This document shows positions 24,251-33,488 of a DNA stretch of 40,755 bases, one piece after another. Positions within the stretch are counted from its first letter, which is position 1; each line of letters starts with the position of its first letter. Position numbers and translations under genes: made by a program. The notes beneath the pieces are model-generated. The model saw nothing but the letters and a program-made list of their open reading frames with translations. It was not told the origin of the DNA and did not search any database. Origin of the DNA: Lachnospiraceae bacterium (GTDB lineage Bacteria; Bacillota; Clostridia; Lachnospirales; Lachnospiraceae); NCBI GenBank assembly GCA_015057515.1, contig SVED01000011.1, positions 1 to 40,755 on the forward strand. Direction: 5' to 3'.

Positions 24251-27169
24251 TTGAACAGTATTGAAACAATGGAAGCATATTCATTAGTTGAAAAGAGAGA
24301 TTTACCAGAGGTAAAAGGAACAGGATATGTTCTTAGTCACAGAAAGACTAAAGCGCGTGTTTTGGTTGTTGTAAATGATGATAACAACAAGGTTTTTAAT
24401 ATTGGTTTTAGAACACCGCCATCAGATGATACTGGAGTGCCACACATTATGGAGCATTCAGTTCTTTGCGGTTCTAAGAATTTTCCGGTTAAGGATCCAT
24501 TTGTAGAACTATGTAAGGGTTCTCTCAATACCTTTCTTAATGCTATGACTTATTCAGATAAGACAGTTTATCCTGTTGCCAGTCTGAATAAGAAGGATTT
24601 TCATAACCTTATGCATGTTTATCTGGATGCAGTTTTTTATCCAAACATATACGAGAGAACTGAGATTATGATGCAAGAGGGATGGCATTATGAGTTAGAC
24701 GAGGAAACAGGTGAACTTAAGATAAATGGTGTTGTTTTCAATGAGATGAAGGGAGTTTATTCAAATCCGGAACAGCAGCTTTATCGTATAATTGAGGCAT
24801 CATTGCTTCCAAGTACAGCTTATGGGTACGAGTCAGGGGGTGACCCTGTGTATATACCTGAACTTACACAGGAGGATTTTATTGATTTTCACAAGAAATA
24901 TTACCATCCAAGTAATAGTTATATTTATCTCTATGGTGACATGGATGCAGTGGCAGAACTTGAATTTATTGATAGGGAATATTTATCTAAATATGAGTAT
25001 GTGGAAATCAATTCTGCACTTACTACAGAGCCTCCTTTTGATAAACCACATAGGATTTGCGAGACTTACAGTTTGGCTGATGCAGATAAGGAAGAGGATA
25101 ATACTTATATAGCGTATAATGTTTCAGTAGGTGATAGCCTTGATAAAAAATTATGTACAGCCTTTGCTGTATTAGAGCATGCGTTGCTTACTTCACCAGG
25201 AGCACCTTTAAAAACTGCTATTATTGATGCTGGTATAGGTAAGGATGTATTTAGCTCCTATGATGATGGAATTAAGCAGCCAACATTTTCTATTGTAGCC
25301 AAGAATGCAAATAAAGAAGACGAGGCTAAATTTATCAAAATTATAGAAGATACCCTAAGAGATATTGTTAAGTCTGGTATAAACAAAAAATCATTACAGG
25401 CATCAATTAACTATTTTGAGTTTAAGCATAAGGAGGGGAATTTTGGAAGGTTTCCAAAGGGACTTATGCTTGGTCTGAATGCATTTAATACTTGGCTTTA
25501 TGATGACAGCAAGGCTCTTGAATTATTTGAGATGAATTCGGTTTTTGAAGAGTTGAAGATTGAACTTGATAATGGATATTTTGAAGAGTTAATTAAGACG
25601 TATATCTTAGATAATAGTCATAAGTCATATGTAATTCTTGCACCTAAGAAGGGGCTTAACGACGAAAGAGAAAAAGAAGAAAAGGCAAAGCTTTCTGCTT
25701 ATAAGGATACTCTTTCTGCGGAAGAACTTGACGAAATAGTGGCAAAAGCTAAGCATTTAGAAGAATATCAGAGTGAACCTAGTACGGCAGAAGAGTTAGA
25801 AACTATTCCATTGCTTGAAATTTCAGACATTGAAAAGAAGGCTAGAATTCTAAATAACCAGTTTTCCGAAATAGAGATGGTTAAGATTGTAAGTCATGAT
25901 ATTTTCACTAATGGTATAAGCTATATTGGTCTTAATTTTGATATAACTGATATAGATTGTGATAAGTATCCTGTAGTATCTCTTTTGACAGAGATATTTA
26001 AGTATGTGGATACTGAAAATTATAGTTACAACGAACTCGCTAATGAAATTAACATTCATACTGGTGGAATAGGCTTTACAACTGCAGTGACAAACTGCAA
26101 AAAGAATGGAGATTATTTAGTACAGTTTGTTGTAAATACAAAGCAGCTTGATGGAAAAATTGACAAGGCAATGTCACTTGTTGAGGAGATATTATTTACA
26201 TCAAAGCTTAATGACAAGAAGAGATTACGTGAGATAATTGCGGAGACAAGAAGCGGAATTAAGATGGACCTTGTGTCATCAGGTCATATCACAGCGGCAG
26301 GAAGAGCGGTGTCATACATTTCGCCTATGGGTGCTGTAAAGGAGCTTCTTGAGGGTGTTGAGTATTACAGGTATTTAGCTGAGTTAGATGATAATTTTGA
26401 TGATAGATATGAGCAGCTTGTAGAAGATTTAAAGGATGTTCTTGGTCAGGTATTACGAAGAAATTCCCTTGTGGTTAATTATACTTCTGACAAGAAACCA
26501 GAGGATATGCTTAAGTCATCGATTACATCACTTTCCAAGAAACTTTCAACACGACTTGAGTTCGAAAACCCTAAGAGACCAGAGCTTTTAGTACTCAATG
26601 AAGGCTTTAAGACATCAAGTCAGGTTCAGTATGTTGCAACTGCTGGTAATTTTAGAGATAAGGGCTTGGAGTATAATAGTGCACTTTCAGTGTTACAGAC
26701 TATCTTTTCATACGATTATCTCTGGTTAAATGTTCGTGTGAAGGGTGGAGCATATGGCTGTATGTGTGCTTTTGCACGAAGTGGTAATGGTTATTTTACT
26801 TCTTATCGTGACCCTAACCTTATGGAAACCTACGATATATTTAAGAAAGCAGCGGAATATGTGAGAAACTTTGATGCAGACGATAGAGATATGACAAAAT
26901 ATATTATCGGTGCGATAAGTAAACTAGATGCACCTCTTACACCGTCTGCAGAGGGTAACTATAGTTATGTGGCATACCTTATGGGTCTTACAGATGAGGA
27001 TTTGCAAAGAGACAGAGATGGAATTTTAAATTCCGACGTAAAAACGATTAGAGAACTTGCACCTTATATTGAGGCTATTACAGAGGGCGGTATTATATGC
27101 GCCATAGGTGGAGAAAGCAAGTTGGATGGTGCCAAGGATAATTTCAAAGAGGTAGTAAGCGTATTTTAA
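24251..27169 (+). CDS. insulinase-family zinc peptidase (M16C, PreP-like)
   Basis: A 972-residue peptidase of the single-chain presequence-protease type, which degrades peptides inside a closed chamber of four domains. The inverted zinc motif HxxEH is at His65-Glu68-His69 (GVPHIMEHSVLCGS), and the distal Glu lies in FNEMKGVYSNP. The C-terminal half keeps the R/Y substrate motif region (VKGGAYGC near residue 850). The start is taken as TTG at 24251, because GGAGG (24238-24242) is 8 bases upstream. The longer TTG-started frame from 24209 would overlap cdd and has no ribosome site. No signal peptide, so cytoplasmic. Confidence 0.93.
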   Translation: MNSIETMEAYSLVEKRDLPEVKGTGYVLSHRKTKARVLVVVNDDNNKVFNIGFRTPPSDDTGVPHIMEHSVLCGSKNFPVKDPFVELCKGSLNTFLNAMTYSDKTVYPVASLNKKDFHNLMHVYLDAVFYPNIYERTEIMMQEGWHYELDEETGELKINGVVFNEMKGVYSNPEQQLYRIIEASLLPSTAYGYESGGDPVYIPELTQEDFIDFHKKYYHPSNSYIYLYGDMDAVAELEFIDREYLSKYEYVEINSALTTEPPFDKPHRICETYSLADADKEEDNTYIAYNVSVGDSLDKKLCTAFAVLEHALLTSPGAPLKTAIIDAGIGKDVFSSYDDGIKQPTFSIVAKNANKEDEAKFIKIIEDTLRDIVKSGINKKSLQASINYFEFKHKEGNFGRFPKGLMLGLNAFNTWLYDDSKALELFEMNSVFEELKIELDNGYFEELIKTYILDNSHKSYVILAPKKGLNDEREKEEKAKLSAYKDTLSAEELDEIVAKAKHLEEYQSEPSTAEELETIPLLEISDIEKKARILNNQFSEIEMVKIVSHDIFTNGISYIGLNFDITDIDCDKYPVVSLLTEIFKYVDTENYSYNELANEINIHTGGIGFTTAVTNCKKNGDYLVQFVVNTKQLDGKIDKAMSLVEEILFTSKLNDKKRLREIIAETRSGIKMDLVSSGHITAAGRAVSYISPMGAVKELLEGVEYYRYLAELDDNFDDRYEQLVEDLKDVLGQVLRRNSLVVNYTSDKKPEDMLKSSITSLSKKLSTRLEFENPKRPELLVLNEGFKTSSQVQYVATAGNFRDKGLEYNSALSVLQTIFSYDYLWLNVRVKGGAYGCMCAFARSGNGYFTSYRDPNLMETYDIFKKAAEYVRNFDADDRDMTKYIIGAISKLDAPLTPSAEGNYSYVAYLMGLTDEDLQRDRDGILNSDVKTIRELAPYIEAITEGGIICAIGGESKLDGAKDNFKEVVSVF

Positions 27170-27182
27170 GAGTGGAGAATAT

Positions 27183-28145
27183 ATGAAGGATTACAATGAA
27201 GATGGAATAATGCTTGATATAGATGCTATATTAGGCAAGGGAAATAACAACAATTTTAAGTCTGGTTTTGTTGCTATAGTTGGCAGACCCAATGTAGGTA
27301 AATCAACACTTATGAATAGACTTATAGGGCAAAAGATTGCCATAACAAGCAACAAGGCACAGACAACTAGAAATAGAATACAGACTGTCTACACTGATGA
27401 GGAAGCACAGATAGTATTTCTTGACACACCAGGTATCAACAAAGCAAAAAATAAGCTTGGAGAATATATGATGAATGTAGCCCACAACACTTTAAATGAG
27501 GTTGATGTGGTTATGTGGGTTGTTGAGCCAACTACATTTATAGGAGCTGGGGAGAGACATATAATTGAAGTATTAGGTAAGGTAAAAACCCCAGTTATAC
27601 TTGTAATCAATAAAACAGATACAGTAGAGGAACAGGCTATATTTGATGCAATAAATACGTACAAAGATGTGTACCAATTTGAAGATATCGTTCCAGTATC
27701 AGCCCTAAAGGGTAAGAATTCTAATGAACTGGTAAAAACTATAAAAAAACATCTTCCATATGGTCCTCAGTTCTATGATGAAGATACAGTGACAGACCAG
27801 CCAGAAAGACAGATAGTAGCCGAGCTTATAAGAGAGCAGGCTTTACGTCTGCTGGACAAGGAGATACCACACGGTATAGCCGTAGTCATTGACCGCATGA
27901 AAGAACGCCCAGAGGGAGGGCTTATAGATATAGATGCAACCATTATCTGCGAACGAGATTCCCACAAGGGAATAGTCATAGGAAAACAGGGTGCAATGCT
28001 AAAGAAAATCGGCACCAAAGCCCGTGTGAGTATGGAAAACCTCCTTGACTGTAAGGTAAACCTAAAGCTCTGGGTAAAGGTTAAAAAGGATTGGCGTGAT
28101 AGCGACACAATGCTTAGAAATTATGGCTATCGCGATGAGATGTAA
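27183..28145 (+). CDS. era: GTPase Era, ribosome assembly factor
   Basis: Era binds the 3' end of 16S rRNA during 30S assembly. The 320-residue protein has G1 GRPNVGKS (34-41), G2 around TTRNR, G3 DTPG, G4 NKTD and a C-terminal KH domain with GIVIGKQGAMLKKIG. About 19 extra residues precede the G domain compared with the E. coli protein. The ATG at 27183 has GGAG 6 bases upstream, while a second ATG at 27210 has a weaker site. It lies 13 bases after the M16 peptidase and upstream of recO, a common clostridial order. Confidence 0.97.
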   Translation: MKDYNEDGIMLDIDAILGKGNNNNFKSGFVAIVGRPNVGKSTLMNRLIGQKIAITSNKAQTTRNRIQTVYTDEEAQIVFLDTPGINKAKNKLGEYMMNVAHNTLNEVDVVMWVVEPTTFIGAGERHIIEVLGKVKTPVILVINKTDTVEEQAIFDAINTYKDVYQFEDIVPVSALKGKNSNELVKTIKKHLPYGPQFYDEDTVTDQPERQIVAELIREQALRLLDKEIPHGIAVVIDRMKERPEGGLIDIDATIICERDSHKGIVIGKQGAMLKKIGTKARVSMENLLDCKVNLKLWVKVKKDWRDSDTMLRNYGYRDEM

Positions 28146-28158
28146 ACTAGGAATGGAA

Positions 28159-28208
28159 CAATTTCAAATAAAGAATATACTACATACTTATATTCGATTT
28201 TGAAATTG
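28159..28208 (+). other. long imperfect hairpin between era and recO
   Basis: CAATTTCAAA (28159-28168) pairs with TTTGAAATTG (28199-28208). Inside, GAATAT pairs with ATATTC over an 11-base loop, separated from the outer stem by a small internal loop. There is no T run after it, so it is not a typical terminator. It ends 21 bases before the recO ATG. Confidence 0.5.
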
Positions 28209-28229
28209 TGGTTTTGTTGGAGGATAACC

Positions 28230-28973
28230 ATGCGAGAAGAAATAGTTGTAAATGGAATAGTTCTTTACGCTACTTTAGTAGGTGAATACGACAAGCGTTT
28301 GGTTATACTCACTAAGGAACGAGGCAAAATCACTGTATTTGCTAATGGTGCCCGACGCCCAAACAGCACTCTTAGGGCTGCAAGTCAAAGCTTCGTAATG
28401 GGCAAATTTACAGTTATTCCAGGACGAGAAGCATATAATTTAACTAGGGTTGAGGTAGATGAATATTTCTCGGATATCGCATACGATATGGAAAAAATGT
28501 GCTATGCATCATATTTTACAGAATTTATGTCCTACTATACCAGAGAAGGAGATAATTGCCTCAATAATTTAAACTTGCTTTATTTTACTCTTAAGGCCTT
28601 GCTTGAGGATGAGCTTCCTAATTCTCTGATTCGAAGCATATACGAGATTAAGCTTATGGACATAGAAGGACAGGCTATACATTCTTATTCTTGCATAAAA
28701 TGTGGTGAAAAGGAAAACCTTACACACTTTGATGCAGCATCAGGTGGTCTTTTGTGTGGAGGATGTGGTATCAGACATAAAATCACAAAAAAGGTTAGTA
28801 ATACCTTGGTATATACTTTACAGTATATATTGTCTACACCACTAAACAGGCTGTACAAATTCAATCTTAGTCCCGAGAATGAAGAGGAATTAGCCTGGGT
28901 ATCCAATAGATTTAGGTGTCAGTATGTAGATAAGGATTTTAAATCTTTGGAAATTCTTTCTACTTTAGCTTGA
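28230..28973 (+). CDS. recO: DNA repair protein RecO
   Basis: RecO anneals DNA and helps load RecA through the RecFOR pathway. The 247-residue protein has an N-terminal OB fold (about 1-80), a helical middle, and the family zinc finger with two CxxC pairs (CIKC and CGGC, about residues 151-180). The ATG at 28230 has GGAGG just upstream; the longer frame from 28200 has none and would lie within the hairpin before it. Confidence 0.95.
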   Translation: MREEIVVNGIVLYATLVGEYDKRLVILTKERGKITVFANGARRPNSTLRAASQSFVMGKFTVIPGREAYNLTRVEVDEYFSDIAYDMEKMCYASYFTEFMSYYTREGDNCLNNLNLLYFTLKALLEDELPNSLIRSIYEIKLMDIEGQAIHSYSCIKCGEKENLTHFDAASGGLLCGGCGIRHKITKKVSNTLVYTLQYILSTPLNRLYKFNLSPENEEELAWVSNRFRCQYVDKDFKSLEILSTLA

Positions 28974-28998
28974 AAAAATAGGCATTAAAAGGTACAAT
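28970..28998 (+). promoter_or_regulatory. glyS promoter
   Basis: TTGAAA (28970-28975) overlaps the recO stop codon and is followed after 17 bases by TACAAT (28993-28998). The predicted leader of about 70 bases is too short for a T-box. It ends with a small GC-rich hairpin (CCC-ACAC / GTGT-GGG, 29036-29056) before the ribosome site. Confidence 0.7.
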
Positions 28999-29076
28999 AT
29001 GACGTATGTGTTACACAAAAAATATTCAACAAATCCCACACACGCCGGTGTAGGGGTGGAAGGAAGGTAAATTAAC

Positions 29077-30465
29077 ATGGAAAAGACAATGGAAAAAATC
29101 GTTGCACTTGCAAAATCAAGAGGATTCATATATCCAGGTTCAGAGATATATGGTGGTCTTGCTAACACTTGGGATTATGGTAATCTTGGTGTTGAGTTCA
29201 AAAACAACGTTAAGAAGGCTTGGTGGAAGAAATTCATCCAGGAAAATCCTTATAATGTTGGTGTAGACTGTGCAATCCTTATGAACCCACAGACTTGGGT
29301 AGCTTCTGGTCACGTTGGTGGCTTCTCAGATCCACTTATGGATTGTAAGGAGTGTCATGAGAGATTCAGAGCTGACAAAGTTATAGAGGACTATATGCAG
29401 GACAACGGTATTACTATAGAGGGTAGCGTTGATGGCTGGACTAAGAATGAGATGGCAGATTATATCGAGAAGAATAACATTTGCTGTCCAACCTGTGGAA
29501 AGCACAACTTTACAGATATTAGAGAATTTAACCTTATGTTTAAAACATTCCAGGGTGTTACCGAGGATTCGGCTGCAACTCTTTACTTAAGACCAGAGAC
29601 TGCACAGGGTATCTTTGTAAACTTCAAGAATGTTCAGAGAACATCTAGAAAGAAGATTCCATTTGGTATTGGTCAGATTGGTAAGTCATTTAGAAATGAG
29701 ATTACTCCTGGTAACTTTACATTTAGAACTAGAGAATTTGAGCAGATGGAATTAGAGTTTTTCTGTGAGCCAGATACAGATCTTGAGTGGTTCAAGTACT
29801 GGAAGGACTTCTGTATTAACTGGTTAAAAGATCTTGGTATCAAGGATGATGAGATGAGATATCGTGACCATGATCCAGCGGAGCTCGCATTCTACAGTAA
29901 GGCTACAACGGATATAGAGTTTTTATTCCCATTTGGTTGGGGTGAGCTTTGGGGTATCGCTGATAGAACTGATTATGATTTAACTCAGCATCAGAATACT
30001 TCAAAGGAACCTATGGAGTACTTTGATGACGAGAAGAAGATTAAGTATGTTCCTTATGTTATTGAGCCATCACTTGGTGCAGACAGAGTAACTCTTGCAT
30101 TCCTTTGTGCAGCTTATGATGAGGAGGAACTTGAGGGAGGAGACACAAGAACTGTTCTTCGTTTCCACCCAGCACTTGCACCTGTTAAGGTGGGTGTTCT
30201 TCCGCTTTCAAAGAAGCTTAATGAAGGTGCAGAAAAGGTATATGCAGAGCTTTCTAAGTACTGGAATTGTGAGTTCGACGATAGAGGAAATATCGGTAAG
30301 AGATATAGAAGACAGGATGAAATTGGTACGCCATTCTGTGTTACTTACGATTTTGAATCAGAGACTGATGGAGCTGTAACTGTTCGTGATAGAGACACTA
30401 TGGAGCAGGAGAGAGTTAAGATAGAAGACCTTAAAGCTTACTTCGAAAAGAAACTTTATTACTAG
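29077..30465 (+). CDS. glyS: glycyl-tRNA synthetase, alpha2 type
   Basis: A class II synthetase that charges tRNA-Gly. At 462 residues it is the single-chain homodimeric form. Motif 2 ([20 protein letters not shown]) and motif 3 ([14 protein letters not shown]) are clear. The [11 protein letters not shown] segment, the two CxxC pairs (CKEC and CPTC) and the C-terminal anticodon-binding domain (about 365-455) are all present. GGAAGG lies before the ATG. Own promoter and terminator, so a single-gene unit. Confidence 0.97.
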   Translation: MEKTMEKIVALAKSRGFIYPGSEIYGGLANTWDYGNLGVEFKNNVKKAWWKKFIQENPYNVGVDCAILMNPQTWVASGHVGGFSDPLMDCKECHERFRADKVIEDYMQDNGITIEGSVDGWTKNEMADYIEKNNICCPTCGKHNFTDIREFNLMFKTFQGVTEDSAATLYLRPETAQGIFVNFKNVQRTSRKKIPFGIGQIGKSFRNEITPGNFTFRTREFEQMELEFFCEPDTDLEWFKYWKDFCINWLKDLGIKDDEMRYRDHDPAELAFYSKATTDIEFLFPFGWGELWGIADRTDYDLTQHQNTSKEPMEYFDDEKKIKYVPYVIEPSLGADRVTLAFLCAAYDEEELEGGDTRTVLRFHPALAPVKVGVLPLSKKLNEGAEKVYAELSKYWNCEFDDRGNIGKRYRRQDEIGTPFCVTYDFESETDGAVTVRDRDTMEQERVKIEDLKAYFEKKLYY

Positions 30466-30470
30466 AAATA

Positions 30471-30517
30471 AAAGAGCTTTTACAATATATATGCAGATAT
30501 TGTAAAAGCCCTTTTTT
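30471..30517 (+). terminator. terminator of glyS
   Basis: GCTTTTACAATAT pairs perfectly with ATATTGTAAAAGC (13 bp) over an eight-base loop, extended by AAAG/CTTT past one mismatch, with a T run. Confidence 0.88.
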
Positions 30518-30570
30518 AACTTAAGGGTGTTGAATAGATTTTTACAATAAAACTACAGGGGGGAAAACAC

Positions 30571-32937
30571 ATGAAGCTATGTAGAAATTGCAACTTAAAA
30601 TATGGAGATGATGTGGTAGTGTGCGTAAGGTGTGGTAGCAATTTAGATGATGCTACAGTTATTGTTAGTGAAACTTCATCTGAACAAAACCCACTTGGGA
30701 TAAATAACGTAGCACCACAGCCAATAGAACAGCAAGTACAGAACCCACAGCAGGGAATGAATGGTCAGCTAATTCCGCCACAGCAGGAAATGTACGGACA
30801 ACCAGTTATGCAACCACAGCAGGGGATGTATGGACAACCAGCTATGCAGCCACAACAGGGAATGTACGGTCAGCCAATGCCACCACAGCAAGGAATGTAT
30901 GGCCAGCCAATGCAACCACAGCAGAGCATGTATGGCCAGCCAATGCAACCTAAACCACCTAAAAAACCAAGAAAGAAACCTAGTAAGAAGTTAATTATAG
31001 CTCTTAGTATACTTGCAGTAGCTATCATTGGAGCAGTGGTTACTACAATGATAATATTCAAGAAACCTAGTGATAAGCTTCTTAAAAAAGAGATAATAGA
31101 TGAATTTGCCGAGTTTGAACTTGATGGTAAAAAATACTCATCTGAGCTTTCGGATTTTAAGATAACCGAAAGAGAAACTGAGGACGGGGAAGACGAGGCT
31201 GTTTGTGAGGTTACCTTTACAGGTGATATGCTGGATAGAACTATATACATTATAGTGGAAAGCGAAAAAGAAAATCCATTTAAGTGGGATGTTGAAGATA
31301 TAATTACATATCGTTCACCAGATATAAAATTATCAGAAAGTTACGCTAATACTATAGCTGAGAGCTACGAGGTTGAGGGCTTATCTAATTTTAGAAATGA
31401 ATCGGATGATGGATTAGAATACAAATTTACCTATGACATCGATGACAAAAGAGAGATGTTATCGGTTACAGGCGAAGTGACGTTTTATGGTGACATAAGC
31501 TTTGATAATTCTCCAAATTCGGATTTGTATACCTATAGCAAATATATTGATCTAAGCAATGCAAATATAGAAACAAGCATTGAAGGTACATATAGAGAAG
31601 TATCATCCACTGGAAAACCAGGTTTTGGTGTGGTAATTACGTCCTTAGATGATAATTTGTATAATTTCGAGGTAAGCACAACTAAGTACGGCTATGTGAA
31701 CTTTGCAGGAAAAGTTGACACGCAAAAAATCTTTGATAAGAATGGAGAATATTGCTTTTCGGTATATGCAATTGCAAATGATATAGAATACATACTTACC
31801 TTTGATGATGAGAGTATAGTTGAAGCAAGGGTAATATCAGATGGTTATAGCGAATATGAATATCAAATGGAAGAGGGAGAGTTTGATATTGAGAAGGAGG
31901 AGGACCAATCCTCTTTGGATGATGGTACACCTATATCACCAAATGGTGAGAAGATTTATATTTACAGCTGGAATACTGAGTTAGGAAACAGGTTAGAAAT
32001 GTTTTTTGAATACTATCCTGAGTTATATAATAGGGTAGAATATATTAATTTGGATAAAGGTGGAACATCAGAAGACTATTACAATGCTATAAATGATACT
32101 TTTGATTCATCTAAGCCAGCTTCCATTGTTGCTTATGACTATGCCGTCTCAGATTATTTCTTTGACAGAGATTATTATGTAAGCATGGAAAGTGTAGGTA
32201 TATCCAATGAGGAGTATGGAAATTCATATCAGTATAATATAGATTACGCAACTGATAATGGTGAGCTTATGGCACTATCATGGCAGGCAAATGTTGGATG
32301 TTTTACATATAGATCAGATATTGCAATAGAAGTATTTGGAACTGATGACCCAGAGGTTATTCAGGAGAAAGTAAAGGACTGGGACAGCTTCCTTGCTACA
32401 GCAGAAGAATTAAAGCAACATGGATATTATATGATATCTTCAACAGATGATATTACTTTCCAGGACTATAATATTGCCTATTTGCCAGACCAGTCTGTGG
32501 TAGATGCTGTTGAAAATAATAATTATTCAGCAGGAACTTACAGATGGAGTTCTGAATGGAATGAGGATATGACCTCTGATGTATTTGGCTATTTTGGATG
32601 CCAGTGGTTTGTAAACTGGTCTCTTTGGTTAGATGATGAAGGGGAGATAACTTATAAGGTTTGTGAAGGCCCTATGGATTTTGCATGGGGTGGTACATAT
32701 CTTGGAATTACTCGTGCATGTCCGGATAAGCAGTTGGCAGCCTTGATATTGTATACACTTTGCTGTGATTCTGAAGCAATGTATGAAAATGCGAAGATAT
32801 CATATGAAATGCCAAATAATATTGTTGCAACAGAAATGCTTATTGAGGATGGTGAAACGCTTACTACCTATAATGTGGAGGGGCAGAACCCATTACCAAT
32901 TTATCATAAGGCAGCATTAGAATTAAAATTCCAGTAA
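30571..32937 (+). CDS. membrane protein: zinc ribbon, PQQGMYGQP repeats, one span, solute-binding-like domain
   Basis: A 788-residue protein in four parts. Residues 1-25 are a zinc ribbon (Cys4, 7, 18, 21). Residues 59-126 hold about seven copies of a Pro-Gln-Gln-Gly-Met-Tyr-Gly-Gln-Pro unit. A Lys/Pro-rich stretch leads to one membrane helix (141-163), so the ribbon is cytoplasmic. The outer part has an acidic beta-rich region (about 170-440) and a segment from about 460 that resembles ABC extracellular solute-binding proteins (WNTELGNRLEMFF, an internal WDSFLATAEELK helix, and WGGTYLGI). There is no lipobox and no transporter gene nearby. It is 60 bases from the next gene with no terminator between. 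Function unknown; a sensor or anchored binding protein is possible. Confidence 0.72.
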   Translation: MKLCRNCNLKYGDDVVVCVRCGSNLDDATVIVSETSSEQNPLGINNVAPQPIEQQVQNPQQGMNGQLIPPQQEMYGQPVMQPQQGMYGQPAMQPQQGMYGQPMPPQQGMYGQPMQPQQSMYGQPMQPKPPKKPRKKPSKKLIIALSILAVAIIGAVVTTMIIFKKPSDKLLKKEIIDEFAEFELDGKKYSSELSDFKITERETEDGEDEAVCEVTFTGDMLDRTIYIIVESEKENPFKWDVEDIITYRSPDIKLSESYANTIAESYEVEGLSNFRNESDDGLEYKFTYDIDDKREMLSVTGEVTFYGDISFDNSPNSDLYTYSKYIDLSNANIETSIEGTYREVSSTGKPGFGVVITSLDDNLYNFEVSTTKYGYVNFAGKVDTQKIFDKNGEYCFSVYAIANDIEYILTFDDESIVEARVISDGYSEYEYQMEEGEFDIEKEEDQSSLDDGTPISPNGEKIYIYSWNTELGNRLEMFFEYYPELYNRVEYINLDKGGTSEDYYNAINDTFDSSKPASIVAYDYAVSDYFFDRDYYVSMESVGISNEEYGNSYQYNIDYATDNGELMALSWQANVGCFTYRSDIAIEVFGTDDPEVIQEKVKDWDSFLATAEELKQHGYYMISSTDDITFQDYNIAYLPDQSVVDAVENNNYSAGTYRWSSEWNEDMTSDVFGYFGCQWFVNWSLWLDDEGEITYKVCEGPMDFAWGGTYLGITRACPDKQLAALILYTLCCDSEAMYENAKISYEMPNNIVATEMLIEDGETLTTYNVEGQNPLPIYHKAALELKFQ
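30745..30948 (+). repeat. in-frame Pro/Gln/Gly/Met/Tyr repeat
   Basis: About seven tandem copies of a 27-33 base unit encode variants of PQQGMYGQPM within the 788-residue membrane protein. Copies differ at silent and coding positions, so the array is not recent. Confidence 0.85.
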
Positions 32938-32997
32938 GGTTGGATTGCTGAATTGGTATTGTTTGACATACCTAGGTTAAATGATAGGAGCATACAT

Positions 32998-33483
32998 ATG
33001 AGTGGAAAAGCAAAGTGCAAAGCTTTAAAGCAGATAAGAGAGCAAATCGCTCAAGAAAACGACATTCCTTATGTTGTGTCCCAGTGTACATTTCAAGGGG
33101 AATGTAAGGGAACGTGTCCTAAATGTGAGGCAGAGCTAGCGTATTTAGAGGAACAATTAGAAAAGAGAAGGAAAACGGGAAAACGTATTGCAGTTGCTGG
33201 GATTTCAGTTGCTTTGATAGGTACAGCTACTCATTGTGCAAGGGAGCCACTTAAGGATTTTTTTAAAGATAAATTTGGACAAACAATAACTACAGGTGCA
33301 GTATCAGCATTTCCAGAAGGTGACGAATTAACAGGAGATGTTACAATATCTCCAGACACTACCGAAAGTGATGAATTGACAGGAGATGTTGCAATATTCC
33401 CAGAACCAACCGAATGTGATGAATTGACAGGTGATGTTGTAATGTTTCCAGATGATGGAGAATTAGAAAAAACTGGAAGGTGA
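32998..33483 (+). CDS. Cys-motif protein with three DELTGDV repeats, possible radical SAM substrate or partner
   Basis: A 161-residue protein of no family I can name. The ATG at 32998 has AGGAG 9 bases upstream; the longer frame from 32953 has none. A charged helical N terminus (KCKALKQIREQIAQEN) is followed by C-x5-C-x3-C-x2-C (Cys30, 36, 40, 43; ending CKGTCPKCE), a coiled helix (44-63) and a short hydrophobic stretch (64-78). The tail, 109-156, is three exact 16-residue units, each starting DELTGDV and continuing with an xx(F/S)P acidic segment. The stop is 5 bases from the radical SAM gene, whose ribosome site is inside this frame. It could be a multi-core modified peptide precursor or an Fe-S/zinc partner of the enzyme. 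Confidence 0.7.
   Translation: MSGKAKCKALKQIREQIAQENDIPYVVSQCTFQGECKGTCPKCEAELAYLEEQLEKRRKTGKRIAVAGISVALIGTATHCAREPLKDFFKDKFGQTITTGAVSAFPEGDELTGDVTISPDTTESDELTGDVAIFPEPTECDELTGDVVMFPDDGELEKTGR
33322..33465 (+). repeat. three 48-base repeats encoding DELTGDV units
   Basis: Units at 33322-33369, 33370-33417 and 33418-33465 encode 16 residues each. DELTGDV is identical in all three; the second half varies (TISPDTTES, AIFPEPTEC, VMFPDDGEL). The DNA has diverged at silent positions, which points to selection on the repeated residues. Confidence 0.88.
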
Positions 33484-33488
33484 TATTT

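Noticed and set aside
28974-29076. T-box leader for glyS
   Set aside because: The predicted leader is about 70 bases, too short for the T-box stems, and no T-box core sequence or terminator precedes the gene.
30870-31250. Minus-strand frame across the Pro/Gln repeat
   Set aside because: It is a mirror of the repeat-coding sequence with low-complexity composition and no ribosome site.
30571-32937. Component of an ABC sugar transporter
   Set aside because: No permease or ATPase gene lies near it, there is no lipoprotein signal, and the N terminus is a zinc ribbon.
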